From contig NZ_SUHQ01000030.1 of NCBI RefSeq assembly GCF_004962245.1, forward strand, positions 28,023 to 92,022: DNA of 64,000 bases, in the 5' to 3' direction. Made by a program: the position numbers and the translations under genes. The notes beneath the pieces are model-generated. The model did not search any database. It worked only from the letters and a program-made list of their open reading frames with translations, and was not told the origin of the DNA. How positions within the stretch are numbered: the first letter of the stretch is position 1; each line of letters starts with the position of its first letter. Source of the stretch: Mesorhizobium sp. GTDB lineage: Bacteria; Pseudomonadota; Alphaproteobacteria; Rhizobiales; Rhizobiaceae. Below are positions 1 through 8,944 of the stretch, piece by piece.

Positions 1-172
1 TCAGGATGAGGTCGAGCCACCTCCAAAAGCCACCGCTCCCGCCGACGCCTGGCATTTCTTGATCAAGGTCAAGGCGCCCGTTGCCAGGATTCGATGGTAT
101 GATGCCATGGTTACCTTGCAAGCAAAAGCGTGTGCAGTTGCGGCGCAGCCGAATGGGGCAGCGGCAGGGCAC

Positions 173-868
173 ATGTTTCTCGCGGTTTTACTCGCGGTGA
201 GCCTATTGGCGTCGGTGGTTCACGCCAGGGCCGAAGGGCCGGCCGCCGTCGCCAATCACCTCGTCGCGGCTAATGGCGGCTTCGCTGGTCTTTCGTCGAC
301 AGCCTGGTACGGGTCAACTAGCGGCGTATGTCAGAGCCACAGCCTCCCAACATGCAGGGGCGGCGGCTGTGGAAAAGTTTGTCACACACCCGCGGGATTG
401 GTCACGACTGCGCAACTGCCCGCGCGAGTTACGGCCGTTCACTATTTGCCCTTTGTGGTTACCCTGGTTTCGACCAAAGAAGATGAAAACTATAAAGTCG
501 CGCAGGGGTTAGGCGTGTATCTGGGAGTCTTGCCGGCGGCAATTGCACGCGGTCATCTTGAGAGTCACCCGGAGGCCACCATGCATGGCGGCGCCACGCG
601 CGGTGCGCATAAATACCACATCATCATTGCGGTCTTCGAGGTCGCGACGGGCGCGCGCATCGAGAACGCCAAGTTGACTGCAACCGTGTCGGGCCTGGGA
701 CATGTTGGGCAGAACAGCTTGGAACTTGAGCCGATGGCAATCGCCGGGACGGTGACCTATGGCGGCTTCGTCACGCTGCCCGGCAGAGACCACTATGATA
801 TTCTGGTGGACATCATCGCCCCCGGACGCCCCGCGCCTGCGCGAGTCAGGTTCACGTACGAACACTAG
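173..868 (+). CDS. Putative secreted protein of unknown function
   Basis: The function is not recognised. From the ATG at 173 the protein would be 231 aa and begin with a hydrophobic, signal-peptide-like stretch (MFLAVLLAVSLLASVVHA). The frame stays open back to a TTG at 59, but that extension has no export-like start. The C-terminal half looks like a real folded periplasmic domain: motifs such as YLGVLP, MHGG, KYHIIIAVF, LGHVGQ and VTYGGF followed by a beta-rich tail ending FTYEH. The region between residues about 25 and 110 has odd composition with clustered Cys and may have been altered. It sits at the edge of a copper island, so a metal-related periplasmic role is possible but unproven. 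Confidence 0.4.
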   Translation: MFLAVLLAVSLLASVVHARAEGPAAVANHLVAANGGFAGLSSTAWYGSTSGVCQSHSLPTCRGGGCGKVCHTPAGLVTTAQLPARVTAVHYLPFVVTLVSTKEDENYKVAQGLGVYLGVLPAAIARGHLESHPEATMHGGATRGAHKYHIIIAVFEVATGARIENAKLTATVSGLGHVGQNSLELEPMAIAGTVTYGGFVTLPGRDHYDILVDIIAPGRPAPARVRFTYEH

Positions 869-903
869 ACATAGGTATTCCGCTTCTCAGAAATCGCTCT
901 GAT

Positions 904-1380
904 ATGGACGTGCATCATCATGTTGGTGGTCATCCCCTTTCGTCGATCACCCGATGCCGCAAAGGGCTGCTTCTGGTCTTCTTTTTGCCGGTTCCAGCCC
1001 TTGTGCTGTATGTCCTTATTGGAAGGCCGAGCTATCCAAAATGGCGTTACATGCGCTTCGCCCGATTGCGTACAATCCTTGAGGGCGGACCCCCCAGCGC
1101 TCGTATTATGAGGAACGGCTTGAAGCCGGCATTCGAATTCACCTTTGTCGGAGCCGCTTGCTGCACGCGAAGTGGCGAAATCACGATGATCGGGTCGAGC
1201 AACGTCGACATTCGCTCGTCCCTGCTGAATGCCGAGGTCAGTCCTATCTTTTATGACGGAGACGTGACCGCCCGCCTTCGCCTGGAGCAGGAACGCACCT
1301 TTGCGAAGCAGCGATTTGCTGACACTTCCCCAGTGGCGGGGCGCCAAAGTCGGGCTTACAATTTTTCTCTGGGCGCAGAG
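904..1380 (+). pseudogene. Degenerate cardiolipin synthase (phospholipase D family) remnant
   Basis: This is a relic of a cardiolipin synthase, a membrane enzyme that joins phosphatidylglycerol molecules and normally runs to about 480 aa. One frame from 904 holds an N-terminal membrane segment with the family's LLLVFFLP...LYVLIG pattern. A second frame (from about 1101) reads SYYEERLEAGIRIHL and LLHAK, the start of the C-terminal HxK half-site. The first frame resumes with IGSSNVDIRSSLLNAEVS and a YDGDVTARLRLEQE tail. About 300 residues including the first HKD motif are missing and a frameshift lies near 1175-1180. It cannot be functional. The 3' end runs into the convergent PRPP synthetase gene. 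Confidence 0.75.
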
Positions 1381-2267
1381 TTCCCGAACAATTCGGCGCT
1401 ACCTTCGGCCAGCAAGCCGGCGATGGAAATCGCATTCGACGGATGCGGAATCGAGTCCGTGCTCACAACCCTTTCGGCGCCAGCCGCCAACAGTTGGGCG
1501 TAGGCGTCCTGGGCGAATACGGGATGAATGACAATGCAGACTGCAGGAGGCAGACCAAGCTGCCTCAGGTGATGCAGGGTTTCGATCATGGTTTGCCCCG
1601 ACGACGCGATGTCATCGACGATGACCGGGGTTCGGCCGCGAGCCGCTTCGATCGAAGGAAGGCTCACCTCGACGTCGCGGTCACCTCGGCGGGTTTTCGT
1701 CGAGATCTGATAGGCGACGCCGGCACGGTCGGCAATGTCGGATACCCATTGGCCGCTTTCACTGTCGGGACCTATCAGGACGGCATTCGGGACGTTGTCT
1801 CTGATCCAGCCCGCGACAATGGGAGCCGTGGTGACCGCATGGGCCGGGATGCAAAACAGCTCGGAAAGCCTGGGGTTCCTGTGCAAATGAGGATCTGCCG
1901 TCACCAGCCAATCAAAACTGTCCGCCAGGAACTGTGCGAACAATGGCGCGCTTACGGCTTCGCCGGGATTGAACCGCTTGTCCTGCCGCATGTAGGCCAG
2001 ATATGGCGCAATGAGGCCAACCGTGCGTGCTCCGAATTCGCGCGCCGTCGCCGCCGCGAAGCGCAGCGGCAGTGCGAGTTCATCGGGGTTGCGGAGACTG
2101 GCTACGAGGGCGATGTCGGCGCCGTGCAGATCCTGTTCGATCGTGATCAGGGATTCACCATCGGGAAAGCGGCGCCAGTCCAGCCGACCGGTTCGCGCGC
2201 CCAGCAACGGGGCCATTGCGTCAGCCAGGGTTCGCTGCAACGGGAAAGCAAGCAGCACGCGGGTCAT
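1356..2267 (-). CDS. Ribose-phosphate pyrophosphokinase-like protein (PRPP synthetase)
   Basis: A 303-aa phosphoribosyltransferase-fold protein of the PRPP synthetase family, which makes PRPP from ribose 5-phosphate and ATP in the cytoplasm. Visible family marks are RRFPDGES near residue 35, YLAYMRQDKRF near 90, TADPHLHR near 123, and the PRPP-binding loop VIVDDIASSGQTM near 215. It is probably an accessory paralogue of the housekeeping prs. The start codon overlaps the stop of the upstream phosphorylase-like gene by ATGA (2264-2267), which fixes the start and implies translational coupling. Last gene of the copper-island transcript. Enzyme family is secure; the specific role in this island is inferred. 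Confidence 0.85.
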   Translation of the reverse strand: MTRVLLAFPLQRTLADAMAPLLGARTGRLDWRRFPDGESLITIEQDLHGADIALVASLRNPDELALPLRFAAATAREFGARTVGLIAPYLAYMRQDKRFNPGEAVSAPLFAQFLADSFDWLVTADPHLHRNPRLSELFCIPAHAVTTAPIVAGWIRDNVPNAVLIGPDSESGQWVSDIADRAGVAYQISTKTRRGDRDVEVSLPSIEAARGRTPVIVDDIASSGQTMIETLHHLRQLGLPPAVCIVIHPVFAQDAYAQLLAAGAERVVSTDSIPHPSNAISIAGLLAEGSAELFGNSAPREKL

Positions 2268-3775
2268 TGTCCGGTTCCGATCTCGACTATGTCCGGATGA
2301 GCCGAAGCATAGTCGAGTGCATAATCCAGTTCTCCTGGTGACCGGGCATGGACGTGAAACAGCGGCTCACCGGCCTGGATATTCTTGCCAATCCGAACCC
2401 TTGAATCAATTCCAGCGGTAGCGCTGCGCGGCGCGCCGGCGAGCTTGGCGATCTTTGCAAGCCGGCGGTTGTCGATCGCCTGGACCTGGCCGGTACGGTT
2501 GGCGAAAACCGGCCTTACATACGGAGCCACTCCTGGCTCGGTAAAGCCGCCCTGTGCCTCGCAGATCGCCAGAAACTTGCCAAGGGCGGCGCCGCTGTAG
2601 AGCAGCTTGGATGCTACTGCCCGGCCTTTCCCCACCACCGCCCCAGGTGCGACATCAAGCAAGGCGCCGGCAATATCGAGCGCACGGCTGCGCAGATCGA
2701 AGGGCGCTGCCGCATCGTTGCGCAAGACGCTCATCACGTCTCGCGCCTCAAGGGCCGGACCGATGCCATATCCAACCGGCTGGAGGCCATCGGTGCGCAG
2801 CACTGAGAGGCCAAGTCCAAGAGCTTGGGCCGTGGCAATGAGCCTTGCCTCGAGCGACGCGGCGGCGGCGGCAGAGCGCACCTTGGCGGTCGGTCCGACC
2901 GGAATGTCGATCAGCACGTGGCTCGAGCCGGCCGCGGCCTTCTTCGAGAGCACACTTGCGACGATCTGTCCGTCGCTGTCGAAGTCGAGCGGACGCTCGA
3001 CGCGGATCAGAATGTGGTCGGCGGGGCTTAGCCTGACACTTCCGCCCCAAACGATGCAGCCTCCCTCGCGCTCGACCACGCTTCGCATGGCTTCGAGGCC
3101 CAGCGCCACCGGCGCCATGACCTCCATGGCGTCTGCCGTGCCGGCAGGGGATGTGATGGCCCGTGACGACGTCTTTGGGATGCGGTGGCCGGCTGCAGCA
3201 ACGATGGCGACCACGATGGGCGTGGTGCGATTTCCGGGAAGGCCACCGACGCAGTGCTTGTCCAACACCGCGCCGCTGCCCCAATCGATACGATTTCCGA
3301 CCGCAAGCATCGCCTTGGTGAGCGCAACCGTTTCCTCCACGTCGAGCCGCTCGCCGGCGCATGCCGTGATGAATGCCGCCAGTTCGATATCCGACAGCCG
3401 ATTCTCGACCGTGTCGCGCATAAGGGCGAGGAAGTCGGTCTCGCCCAGTCGCTGGCCGAAGGCCTTCGCCCGCAACGCCGGTGCCGAGGCGGGCGGCTCC
3501 GGATGGCTGAATACGGCGACTGCGTCGGCGCCTGGTTGGAGGATCGTCCAGGCCGCTTCGGACAGCGCGGCGACATCAAGTTCGAGGTGACCGTCGACAA
3601 CCACGTTGAGCGTGGCAACCACCTCGCGGTCGCCACTGCGCGCCAGAACCCGGGTCAGAGCGGTGAATCCTTCCGACAGACAGACATGGCAATCGCGATG
3701 CATGTAGACGACGGGTTGCTGATAGGTGTCGATACCCGCTCGGACGAGACGTAACCGGCCATGGCTGTCACTCAT
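2264..3775 (-). CDS. Thymidine/AMP phosphorylase-like protein
   Basis: A 503-aa protein of the nucleoside phosphorylase class II group, in the roughly 500-aa long form that also includes archaeal AMP phosphorylase. It carries the conserved catalytic block DKHCVGGLPGNRTTP and the following PKTSSRAITSPAGTADAMEV. These enzymes cleave a nucleoside or NMP with phosphate to give base plus ribose 1-phosphate or ribose 1,5-bisphosphate. The ATG at 3775 is preferred over the longer open frame because it overlaps the upstream gene's stop by ATGA. It is coupled both to the RNase-like gene upstream and to the PRPP synthetase downstream. Substrate (thymidine versus NMP) cannot be decided from sequence alone. 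Confidence 0.85.
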   Translation of the reverse strand: MSDSHGRLRLVRAGIDTYQQPVVYMHRDCHVCLSEGFTALTRVLARSGDREVVATLNVVVDGHLELDVAALSEAAWTILQPGADAVAVFSHPEPPASAPALRAKAFGQRLGETDFLALMRDTVENRLSDIELAAFITACAGERLDVEETVALTKAMLAVGNRIDWGSGAVLDKHCVGGLPGNRTTPIVVAIVAAAGHRIPKTSSRAITSPAGTADAMEVMAPVALGLEAMRSVVEREGGCIVWGGSVRLSPADHILIRVERPLDFDSDGQIVASVLSKKAAAGSSHVLIDIPVGPTAKVRSAAAAASLEARLIATAQALGLGLSVLRTDGLQPVGYGIGPALEARDVMSVLRNDAAAPFDLRSRALDIAGALLDVAPGAVVGKGRAVASKLLYSGAALGKFLAICEAQGGFTEPGVAPYVRPVFANRTGQVQAIDNRRLAKIAKLAGAPRSATAGIDSRVRIGKNIQAGEPLFHVHARSPGELDYALDYASAHPDIVEIGTGQ

Positions 3776-5151
3776 GTCGGCTGCTCCAGATCGATCCGCT
3801 CGAGATGCTCGGGGACACGCGCCTGCCATCCGAGTTCGCGATTGATGCGGCCACGCAGCGTATCTGCGGCGTCCGGCTCGCCGTGCGTGAGGTATGTAAT
3901 CCTGGGCGCGCGGCGGGCTTGACGCATCCAGTCGAGAATCTCGTCTGCGTCCGCGTGACCGGAAAAGCTTTCGAGCTGAACGACTTCCGCCCGGATCGGC
4001 ACATCATGTCCAAACATTCGCAAATGGTCGGCACCGGCTGCCAGAGCCGCTCCTCTTGTGCCTCCGGCTTGGAAACCCGAAAGCAAGATCGCATTGCGCG
4101 CGTCTGACCCGAAGGCCTGAAGATGGTGTAGCACTCGTCCTCCCGTGAGCATGCCGCTTGCCGACACGATGATCATCGGTCCCCGCCTGAGGTTCAGGGC
4201 CTTGGATTCATCAACCGATCTCACCAGCGTCGCGATCGAATACATCGCCCGGCATTCCTCGAGGCTGACGTGGTGTTCGTCATGAAAGCGATGATAGATG
4301 TCCGTGGCGTCGATCGCCATCGGGCTGTTGAGAAAAACGGGCACGGCCGGGATATCGCCTCGCTGACGAAGGCGCGCAATGTGCAGCAGGATGCCTTGCA
4401 CGCGGCCAACCGCGAAAGCCGGAATCACGATCACGCCACCTCGACCGGCGACACGCCGGATCACCGGCGCAAGCTCCGCCTCCGCGTCAATATGCGGGTG
4501 TCTGCGGTTGCCGTAGGTGGACTCGCACACGAGTATGTCGGCTCCGAGCAGCGGAAGGGGTGGCCGCATCAGCGGGTCTTGTTGGCGCCCGAGATCGCCG
4601 CTGAAGTGCAGGGTCGTTCCAGCTATGTCGACGCTCATCTGCGCCGCGCCAAGAAGATGCCCGGCGTGAAGGAAACGGGCTCGGATACCATGGCCGGCCT
4701 GGAAGTCGTCGTCGAAGCCGTGGGTTGAGATGTGTTCGAGTGAAGCCTTGGCGTCCTCGAGCGTGTAGAGCGGCGTAGGGCTTGCGTGCTTTGAATAGCC
4801 TTTCCGCCTGGCATACCTAGCCTCTTCTTCCTGAAGGTAGCCGCTGTCGGGGAGCAGCAGCGAACACAACTCGGCGGTGGCGGGGGTACAAATCACCTCA
4901 CCCCGAAAGCCATTGCGCACGAGGGCGGGAATGTAGCCTGAGTGATCCAGGTGCGCATGGGTCAGCAGCACCGTATCGATCGTTTCAGGCGGCACTGGAA
5001 ATGCCGCGCGATTGCGATCGCGCAGTTGCTTGTAGCCTTGAAAGAGACCGCAATCGATGAGAACGCGGTGTCCATCCGTTTCGAGGAGGTAGCGTGATCC
5101 GGTTACGGTTCCGGCGGCGCCAAGAAATTGAAGCGAGGAATGTCGTTTCAC
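3772..5151 (-). CDS. Beta-CASP metallo-beta-lactamase RNase-like protein
   Basis: A 459-aa metallo-beta-lactamase with a beta-CASP insertion, the family of CPSF73, Ysh1 and bacterial RNA-processing nucleases. Zinc-binding motifs are visible in order: HAHLDHSG near residue 65, GHLLGAAQ near 165, FSGDLGR near 183 and ESTYGNR near 208. The beta-CASP marks are SASGMLTGGRVLHHL near 330 and SGHAD near 395. It is expected to act on RNA in the cytoplasm. Its stop overlaps the next start by ATGA, forming a three-gene coupled set with the phosphorylase- and PRPP-synthetase-like genes. RNase activity is inferred from family; a housekeeping RNase J would have a different architecture. Confidence 0.88.
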   Translation of the reverse strand: MKRHSSLQFLGAAGTVTGSRYLLETDGHRVLIDCGLFQGYKQLRDRNRAAFPVPPETIDTVLLTHAHLDHSGYIPALVRNGFRGEVICTPATAELCSLLLPDSGYLQEEEARYARRKGYSKHASPTPLYTLEDAKASLEHISTHGFDDDFQAGHGIRARFLHAGHLLGAAQMSVDIAGTTLHFSGDLGRQQDPLMRPPLPLLGADILVCESTYGNRRHPHIDAEAELAPVIRRVAGRGGVIVIPAFAVGRVQGILLHIARLRQRGDIPAVPVFLNSPMAIDATDIYHRFHDEHHVSLEECRAMYSIATLVRSVDESKALNLRRGPMIIVSASGMLTGGRVLHHLQAFGSDARNAILLSGFQAGGTRGAALAAGADHLRMFGHDVPIRAEVVQLESFSGHADADEILDWMRQARRAPRITYLTHGEPDAADTLRGRINRELGWQARVPEHLERIDLEQPT

Positions 5152-5188
5152 TTAACTCTCCAGGCAGTTGGCAAAAGTTCAAAAATGC

Positions 5189-6493
5189 TCATTCTGAAAC
5201 ACTCCTGGCGGAAACGGCACGAAGGTTAGCCGTCACAGACGCTGTCAGCCGCGGCAGCTTCAGGCTAGCGATCGCGGCGAGCCCCATGACAGCGGCGGCG
5301 GCAAGAAAGGCCGCGCCTTCCAGACCGCGAAAACCGAACAGCAGGCCGGCGGCAGCAGAGCCCACCGATAGACCGAGGCTGACCGCCGCCGACTGGATGC
5401 CCAGTTCCATGCCCTGGCTTCGTGCGGTGATCCGCGACACCCAATAGGCGAGCAGCGGACTGATCACCCCGGCCGATGCCGCGACAACGGAAACCGCGAA
5501 CAGCATTTTGCCGAGGCCGGCTATTGTCGGAAGAACCGCCAGGCCGATCGCCATCACCAGGAAGGCGGGGGCCACAAGCAACCTTGCCGCTGCCGGTTTG
5601 ACGAGCGGCGAAAAAACAAGGCCCTGGACCACGAACATCGCAACGCTGCAAGTCGCGAACATTAGGCCCAGCGTGGCGGGGCCCATGGCGAGTTCGACGT
5701 TTCGCAGGGTGAGCCCGACCTCGAACGCGCCAAGCCCCGCCGCAGCGACAGCGGCAAGTGCGAGCAGCCGTAGCTCTCCGGGCACGAACATTGACGGGCC
5801 GCGATTGCGCGCCTCGACAGAGGCCCCTGGCAACAGGTTTCCAGGCAGCGCAAACCACACGCCAAGGGCTGCCGCGACAGCGAGGCCGGACGCAAGAAAG
5901 AAGGGAACGGCCTGCGGTGGGGCAGCCGCTGCACCCAGGTCAAACTCCAGTTCCGCAGCGAGCCCGCCGAGCATCGGCCCGACCAGAAAGCCTGCGATCG
6001 ATGCCATGCTGATCCAGCCGAAGCCTCTTGTGCGACGATCGTCCCCGGCTTCGGTGTCGGCCCCACCTTCTGTGTCGGCAATGAACGCAAGGGCCGTTGG
6101 CACCACGGCAGCCGCGAAGCCGCCATTCAAGATCCGCCCGACATAAAGAACGAGCAGACCCGGCGCCAGCGCCGAAACCGCCAAGGTGACGGCAAAGCCG
6201 AGCAGACCGGCGACAAGAACGGGCCTGCGCCCGATCGAATCCGACCATCTCCCCCAGAGGAACGCGACCGCCACCGGCGCGGTGACATAGGCAGCGGTCA
6301 AAAAGCCGGTGTGCCGCGCGTTGAATGTCGGGTCTGCGAATGTCGGGTCTGCGGAACCGGCAAGCCGCTCGACCATCATCGGCAGGACCGGCAAGACGAT
6401 TCCGTAGCCGAGCGCAACAACGAAGGCCGAGGCCAGAAGTACGCCAAGACTCCATCGCGACACGGCCAAGGGACCTTGCATCGATACGCTCAT
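5189..6493 (-). CDS. MFS transporter, DHA1-like drug/metabolite exporter
   Basis: A 434-aa inner-membrane protein with about 12 hydrophobic segments. The motif-A loop between TM2 and TM3 is clear (GRWSDSIGRRPVLV near residue 82), and GFLVGPMLGG near 170 fits the proline/glycine motif of TM5, both typical of proton-driven DHA1 exporters. The start is supported by an ATGA overlap with the upstream copper ATPase (6490-6493), so the two are translated together. Substrate unknown. The loop after TM1 contains a tandem repeat of the pentapeptide ADPTF, encoded by a 15-bp direct duplication at 6323-6352, so this copy is probably slightly longer than its relatives. Confidence 0.85.
   Translation of the reverse strand: MSVSMQGPLAVSRWSLGVLLASAFVVALGYGIVLPVLPMMVERLAGSADPTFADPTFNARHTGFLTAAYVTAPVAVAFLWGRWSDSIGRRPVLVAGLLGFAVTLAVSALAPGLLVLYVGRILNGGFAAAVVPTALAFIADTEGGADTEAGDDRRTRGFGWISMASIAGFLVGPMLGGLAAELEFDLGAAAAPPQAVPFFLASGLAVAAALGVWFALPGNLLPGASVEARNRGPSMFVPGELRLLALAAVAAAGLGAFEVGLTLRNVELAMGPATLGLMFATCSVAMFVVQGLVFSPLVKPAAARLLVAPAFLVMAIGLAVLPTIAGLGKMLFAVSVVAASAGVISPLLAYWVSRITARSQGMELGIQSAAVSLGLSVGSAAAGLLFGFRGLEGAAFLAAAAVMGLAAIASLKLPRLTASVTANLRAVSARSVSE
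6323..6352. repeat. 15-bp in-frame tandem duplication in the MFS gene
   Basis: GAATGTCGGGTCTGC occurs twice in direct succession (6323-6337, 6338-6352), encoding ADPTF twice in a periplasmic loop of the transporter. Confidence 0.9.
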
Positions 6494-8895
6494 GCCGGCG
6501 CGCCAGTCGGGTGCTCATGACCGGCGCCTGCGGTGGTCGATGCGGCAGGATGGATGCCCTCGATCCTGGTTCGTTTGAGCAAAAGCGCGTTGACGGCCAC
6601 TAGGGCCGAACTGCCCGACATTGCCAACGCCGCAATCTCGGGGCTCAGCAGGAACGGGTAGAACACGCCTGCCGCGATCGGGAAGGCGATGACATTGTAC
6701 CCGGCCGCCCACCAGAGGTTCTGGTGCATCTTGCGCAGCGTGGCGCGCGAAAGCGTCATCGCACCGACAACGTCGTAGGGATCGCTCTTCATCAGCACGA
6801 TGTCGGCGCTTTCAATGGCGACATCGGTGCCCGCGCCGATGGCGAATCCGACATCGGCTTGCGTCAGGGCCGGCGCATCGTTGACGCCGTCGCCGACCAT
6901 GCCGACCTTGAGCCCCTGTCCCTGCAGCTCCTTGATCTTTTCGACCTTCTGCCCCGGCAGCACGTCGGCCAGGACGATGTCTATGCCGAGCATGTCCGCG
7001 ATGCGTCTGGCGGTGCCGGCATTGTCGCCCGTCAGCATGGCCACGCGCACGCCCTGCTCGTGCAGTTTGGCAATCGTTGCGATGGCCGTCGGGCGCGGCG
7101 TGTCGGCGATCGCAATCAGCCCGAGCAGCTTGCCGGACCGCGCCAGATGGATGACGGTGCGGCCTTCGCCCTTGAGCGTGTCGGCCTTCTCGCCGAGCGC
7201 CAGAAGATCGATCTTCTGCTCGTCCATAAGGCGCCGGTTGCCGACGAAAACCGGACTGCCGCCGATGGCGGCGCTGGCGCCCTTGCCTTCGATGTTGAGG
7301 AAGCCCGAGACCTCGGGAAGCTTCAGGTCCTTGGCCCGCTCGACGATGGCGACGGCCAGCGGGTGATCCGACCCCTGGTCCACGGCGGCCGCGACCTGCA
7401 GAACCTCGTCGGGTGAAACGCCGGCAGCCGGAACGATCTCGACGACCTTGGGCTGGCCCATGGTCAGCGTGCCGGTCTTGTCGAAGACGATCACGTCGAG
7501 CCTGGTCGCCTCCTCGAGAGCGGCGGCATTCTTGAACAGGATCCCGTTTGCGGCGCCAAGGCCGGTGCCGACCATGACGGCCATCGGCGTGGCAAGGCCG
7601 AGCGCATCGGGACAGGCGATGACGAAGACCGTGATGGTCAGGGTCATCGCGAACAGCAGGGGCTGGCCGAGCCACCAGAACCAGACGGCGAAGGTCGCAA
7701 GCCCGATGACGATCGCGGCGAGCACCAGCCATTGCGAGGCACGATCGGCGAGAAGCTGCGCCGGCGCCTTCGAATTCTGGGCTTCCTGGACCAGCTTGAC
7801 GATCTGGGCCAGGGCCGTGTCGGCGCCCACCTTGGTGGAACGGTAGCGCAGCGTGCCGCTCTTGTTGATGGTCGCCCCGATGACCTTGTCGCCGACGTTC
7901 TTGGTCACCGGCATCGACTCGCCGGTCAGCATCGATTCGTCGATGGTCGACGTGCCCTCGGTCACCTCGCCGTCGACGGGAAGCTTGTTGCCGGGGCGCA
8001 GGACCACGATGTCGCCGAGCACGACGTCCGCGGTCGCAACCTCGACCTCCTTGCCATCGCGCAAGACGGTGGCCTTGGGCGGGGCGAGGTCGAGCAGGGC
8101 CCTGATCGCGGCCGACGCCCCGGCGCGGGCGCGCATCTCGAGCCAGTGGCCGAGCAGGATGAACACGAGCAGCACGCTCGCGGCCTCGTAGAATTGCTGC
8201 CCCTCGAAGAAAAAGGTCGCGCCGACGCTGAACAGGTAGCCGGTGCCGACGCTCAGCACCACCAGCACGGCCATGTTGAGGACGCCGTTGCGCAGGGCCC
8301 GCCAGGCGGCGACCAGGAACGGCCAGACCGGATAGAGGATCGCGGCGCTGGCGAGGAAAAACATCGCGACGTCTTCGCTCAGTCCGAAAGGCGGGCGCAG
8401 CCAGGGCTCGCCCAGGCCCATCGGCTCCATGGCGAAAATCGGCAGCGTGAAAACCAAGCTGACAAGGAACCGGTTGCGCATGTCCTTGACCATGCCTTGC
8501 ATGTCCATGCCGGCGCCGTGCCCCATCTCGTGGGCCATGGCGTCGTGCGGCGGCTTGGCTGCAACCTTGCCCTTGCCCGCTGGAGCCGGCTCGATCATGG
8601 CGGCGTGACCATGCCCGGCGGTCGCGTGCGGATGGCCCGGCGCAACCGTCGTGCCGCCGGGAATGCACAGATGCCGCGGCACGACCTCGCCGCGGCAATG
8701 GAAGCCGCAGGCCTCGATTTCCCGGGCAAGGGCCTGCGGGCTCGTCCGTCTCTCGTCGAACTCGATGGTCGCGGTGGTCGACCCCGCATTCATCGCGACA
8801 CTGGCGACGCCAGGCAAAGCCGCGAGACGTTTTTCGACCGCCGCGAAATCCATCATGCCGACAAGGTCGCGCACTTCCAGGTTGACCTTCCTCAT
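6490..8895 (-). CDS. Heavy-metal (copper-type) P1B ATPase with CPD motif
   Basis: An 801-aa metal-exporting P-type ATPase of the inner membrane. Residues 1-70 form an HMA-like fold without the usual CxxC. Residues 85-135 are rich in His and Met, a likely metal-catching segment. Then come membrane helices, TGES (324-327), the metal-site motif CPD (428-430), the phosphorylated Asp in DKTGT (472) and the GDGVNDAP hinge. The TM7 and TM8 signatures (AAGYN, AMSGSS) are those of Cu(I) pumps. The intramembrane motif reads CPD, from codons TGT CCC GAT, instead of the classical CPC or CPH, so metal choice is uncertain. It is coupled to the MFS gene by ATGA and follows the multicopper oxidase. Confidence 0.9.
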   Translation of the reverse strand: MRKVNLEVRDLVGMMDFAAVEKRLAALPGVASVAMNAGSTTATIEFDERRTSPQALAREIEACGFHCRGEVVPRHLCIPGGTTVAPGHPHATAGHGHAAMIEPAPAGKGKVAAKPPHDAMAHEMGHGAGMDMQGMVKDMRNRFLVSLVFTLPIFAMEPMGLGEPWLRPPFGLSEDVAMFFLASAAILYPVWPFLVAAWRALRNGVLNMAVLVVLSVGTGYLFSVGATFFFEGQQFYEAASVLLVFILLGHWLEMRARAGASAAIRALLDLAPPKATVLRDGKEVEVATADVVLGDIVVLRPGNKLPVDGEVTEGTSTIDESMLTGESMPVTKNVGDKVIGATINKSGTLRYRSTKVGADTALAQIVKLVQEAQNSKAPAQLLADRASQWLVLAAIVIGLATFAVWFWWLGQPLLFAMTLTITVFVIACPDALGLATPMAVMVGTGLGAANGILFKNAAALEEATRLDVIVFDKTGTLTMGQPKVVEIVPAAGVSPDEVLQVAAAVDQGSDHPLAVAIVERAKDLKLPEVSGFLNIEGKGASAAIGGSPVFVGNRRLMDEQKIDLLALGEKADTLKGEGRTVIHLARSGKLLGLIAIADTPRPTAIATIAKLHEQGVRVAMLTGDNAGTARRIADMLGIDIVLADVLPGQKVEKIKELQGQGLKVGMVGDGVNDAPALTQADVGFAIGAGTDVAIESADIVLMKSDPYDVVGAMTLSRATLRKMHQNLWWAAGYNVIAFPIAAGVFYPFLLSPEIAALAMSGSSALVAVNALLLKRTRIEGIHPAASTTAGAGHEHPTGAPA

Positions 8896-8944
8896 CGTCG
8901 TTCTCCATGCCGCGTTTCGTGGCGCGATCGCACGCAGCGGTGTC

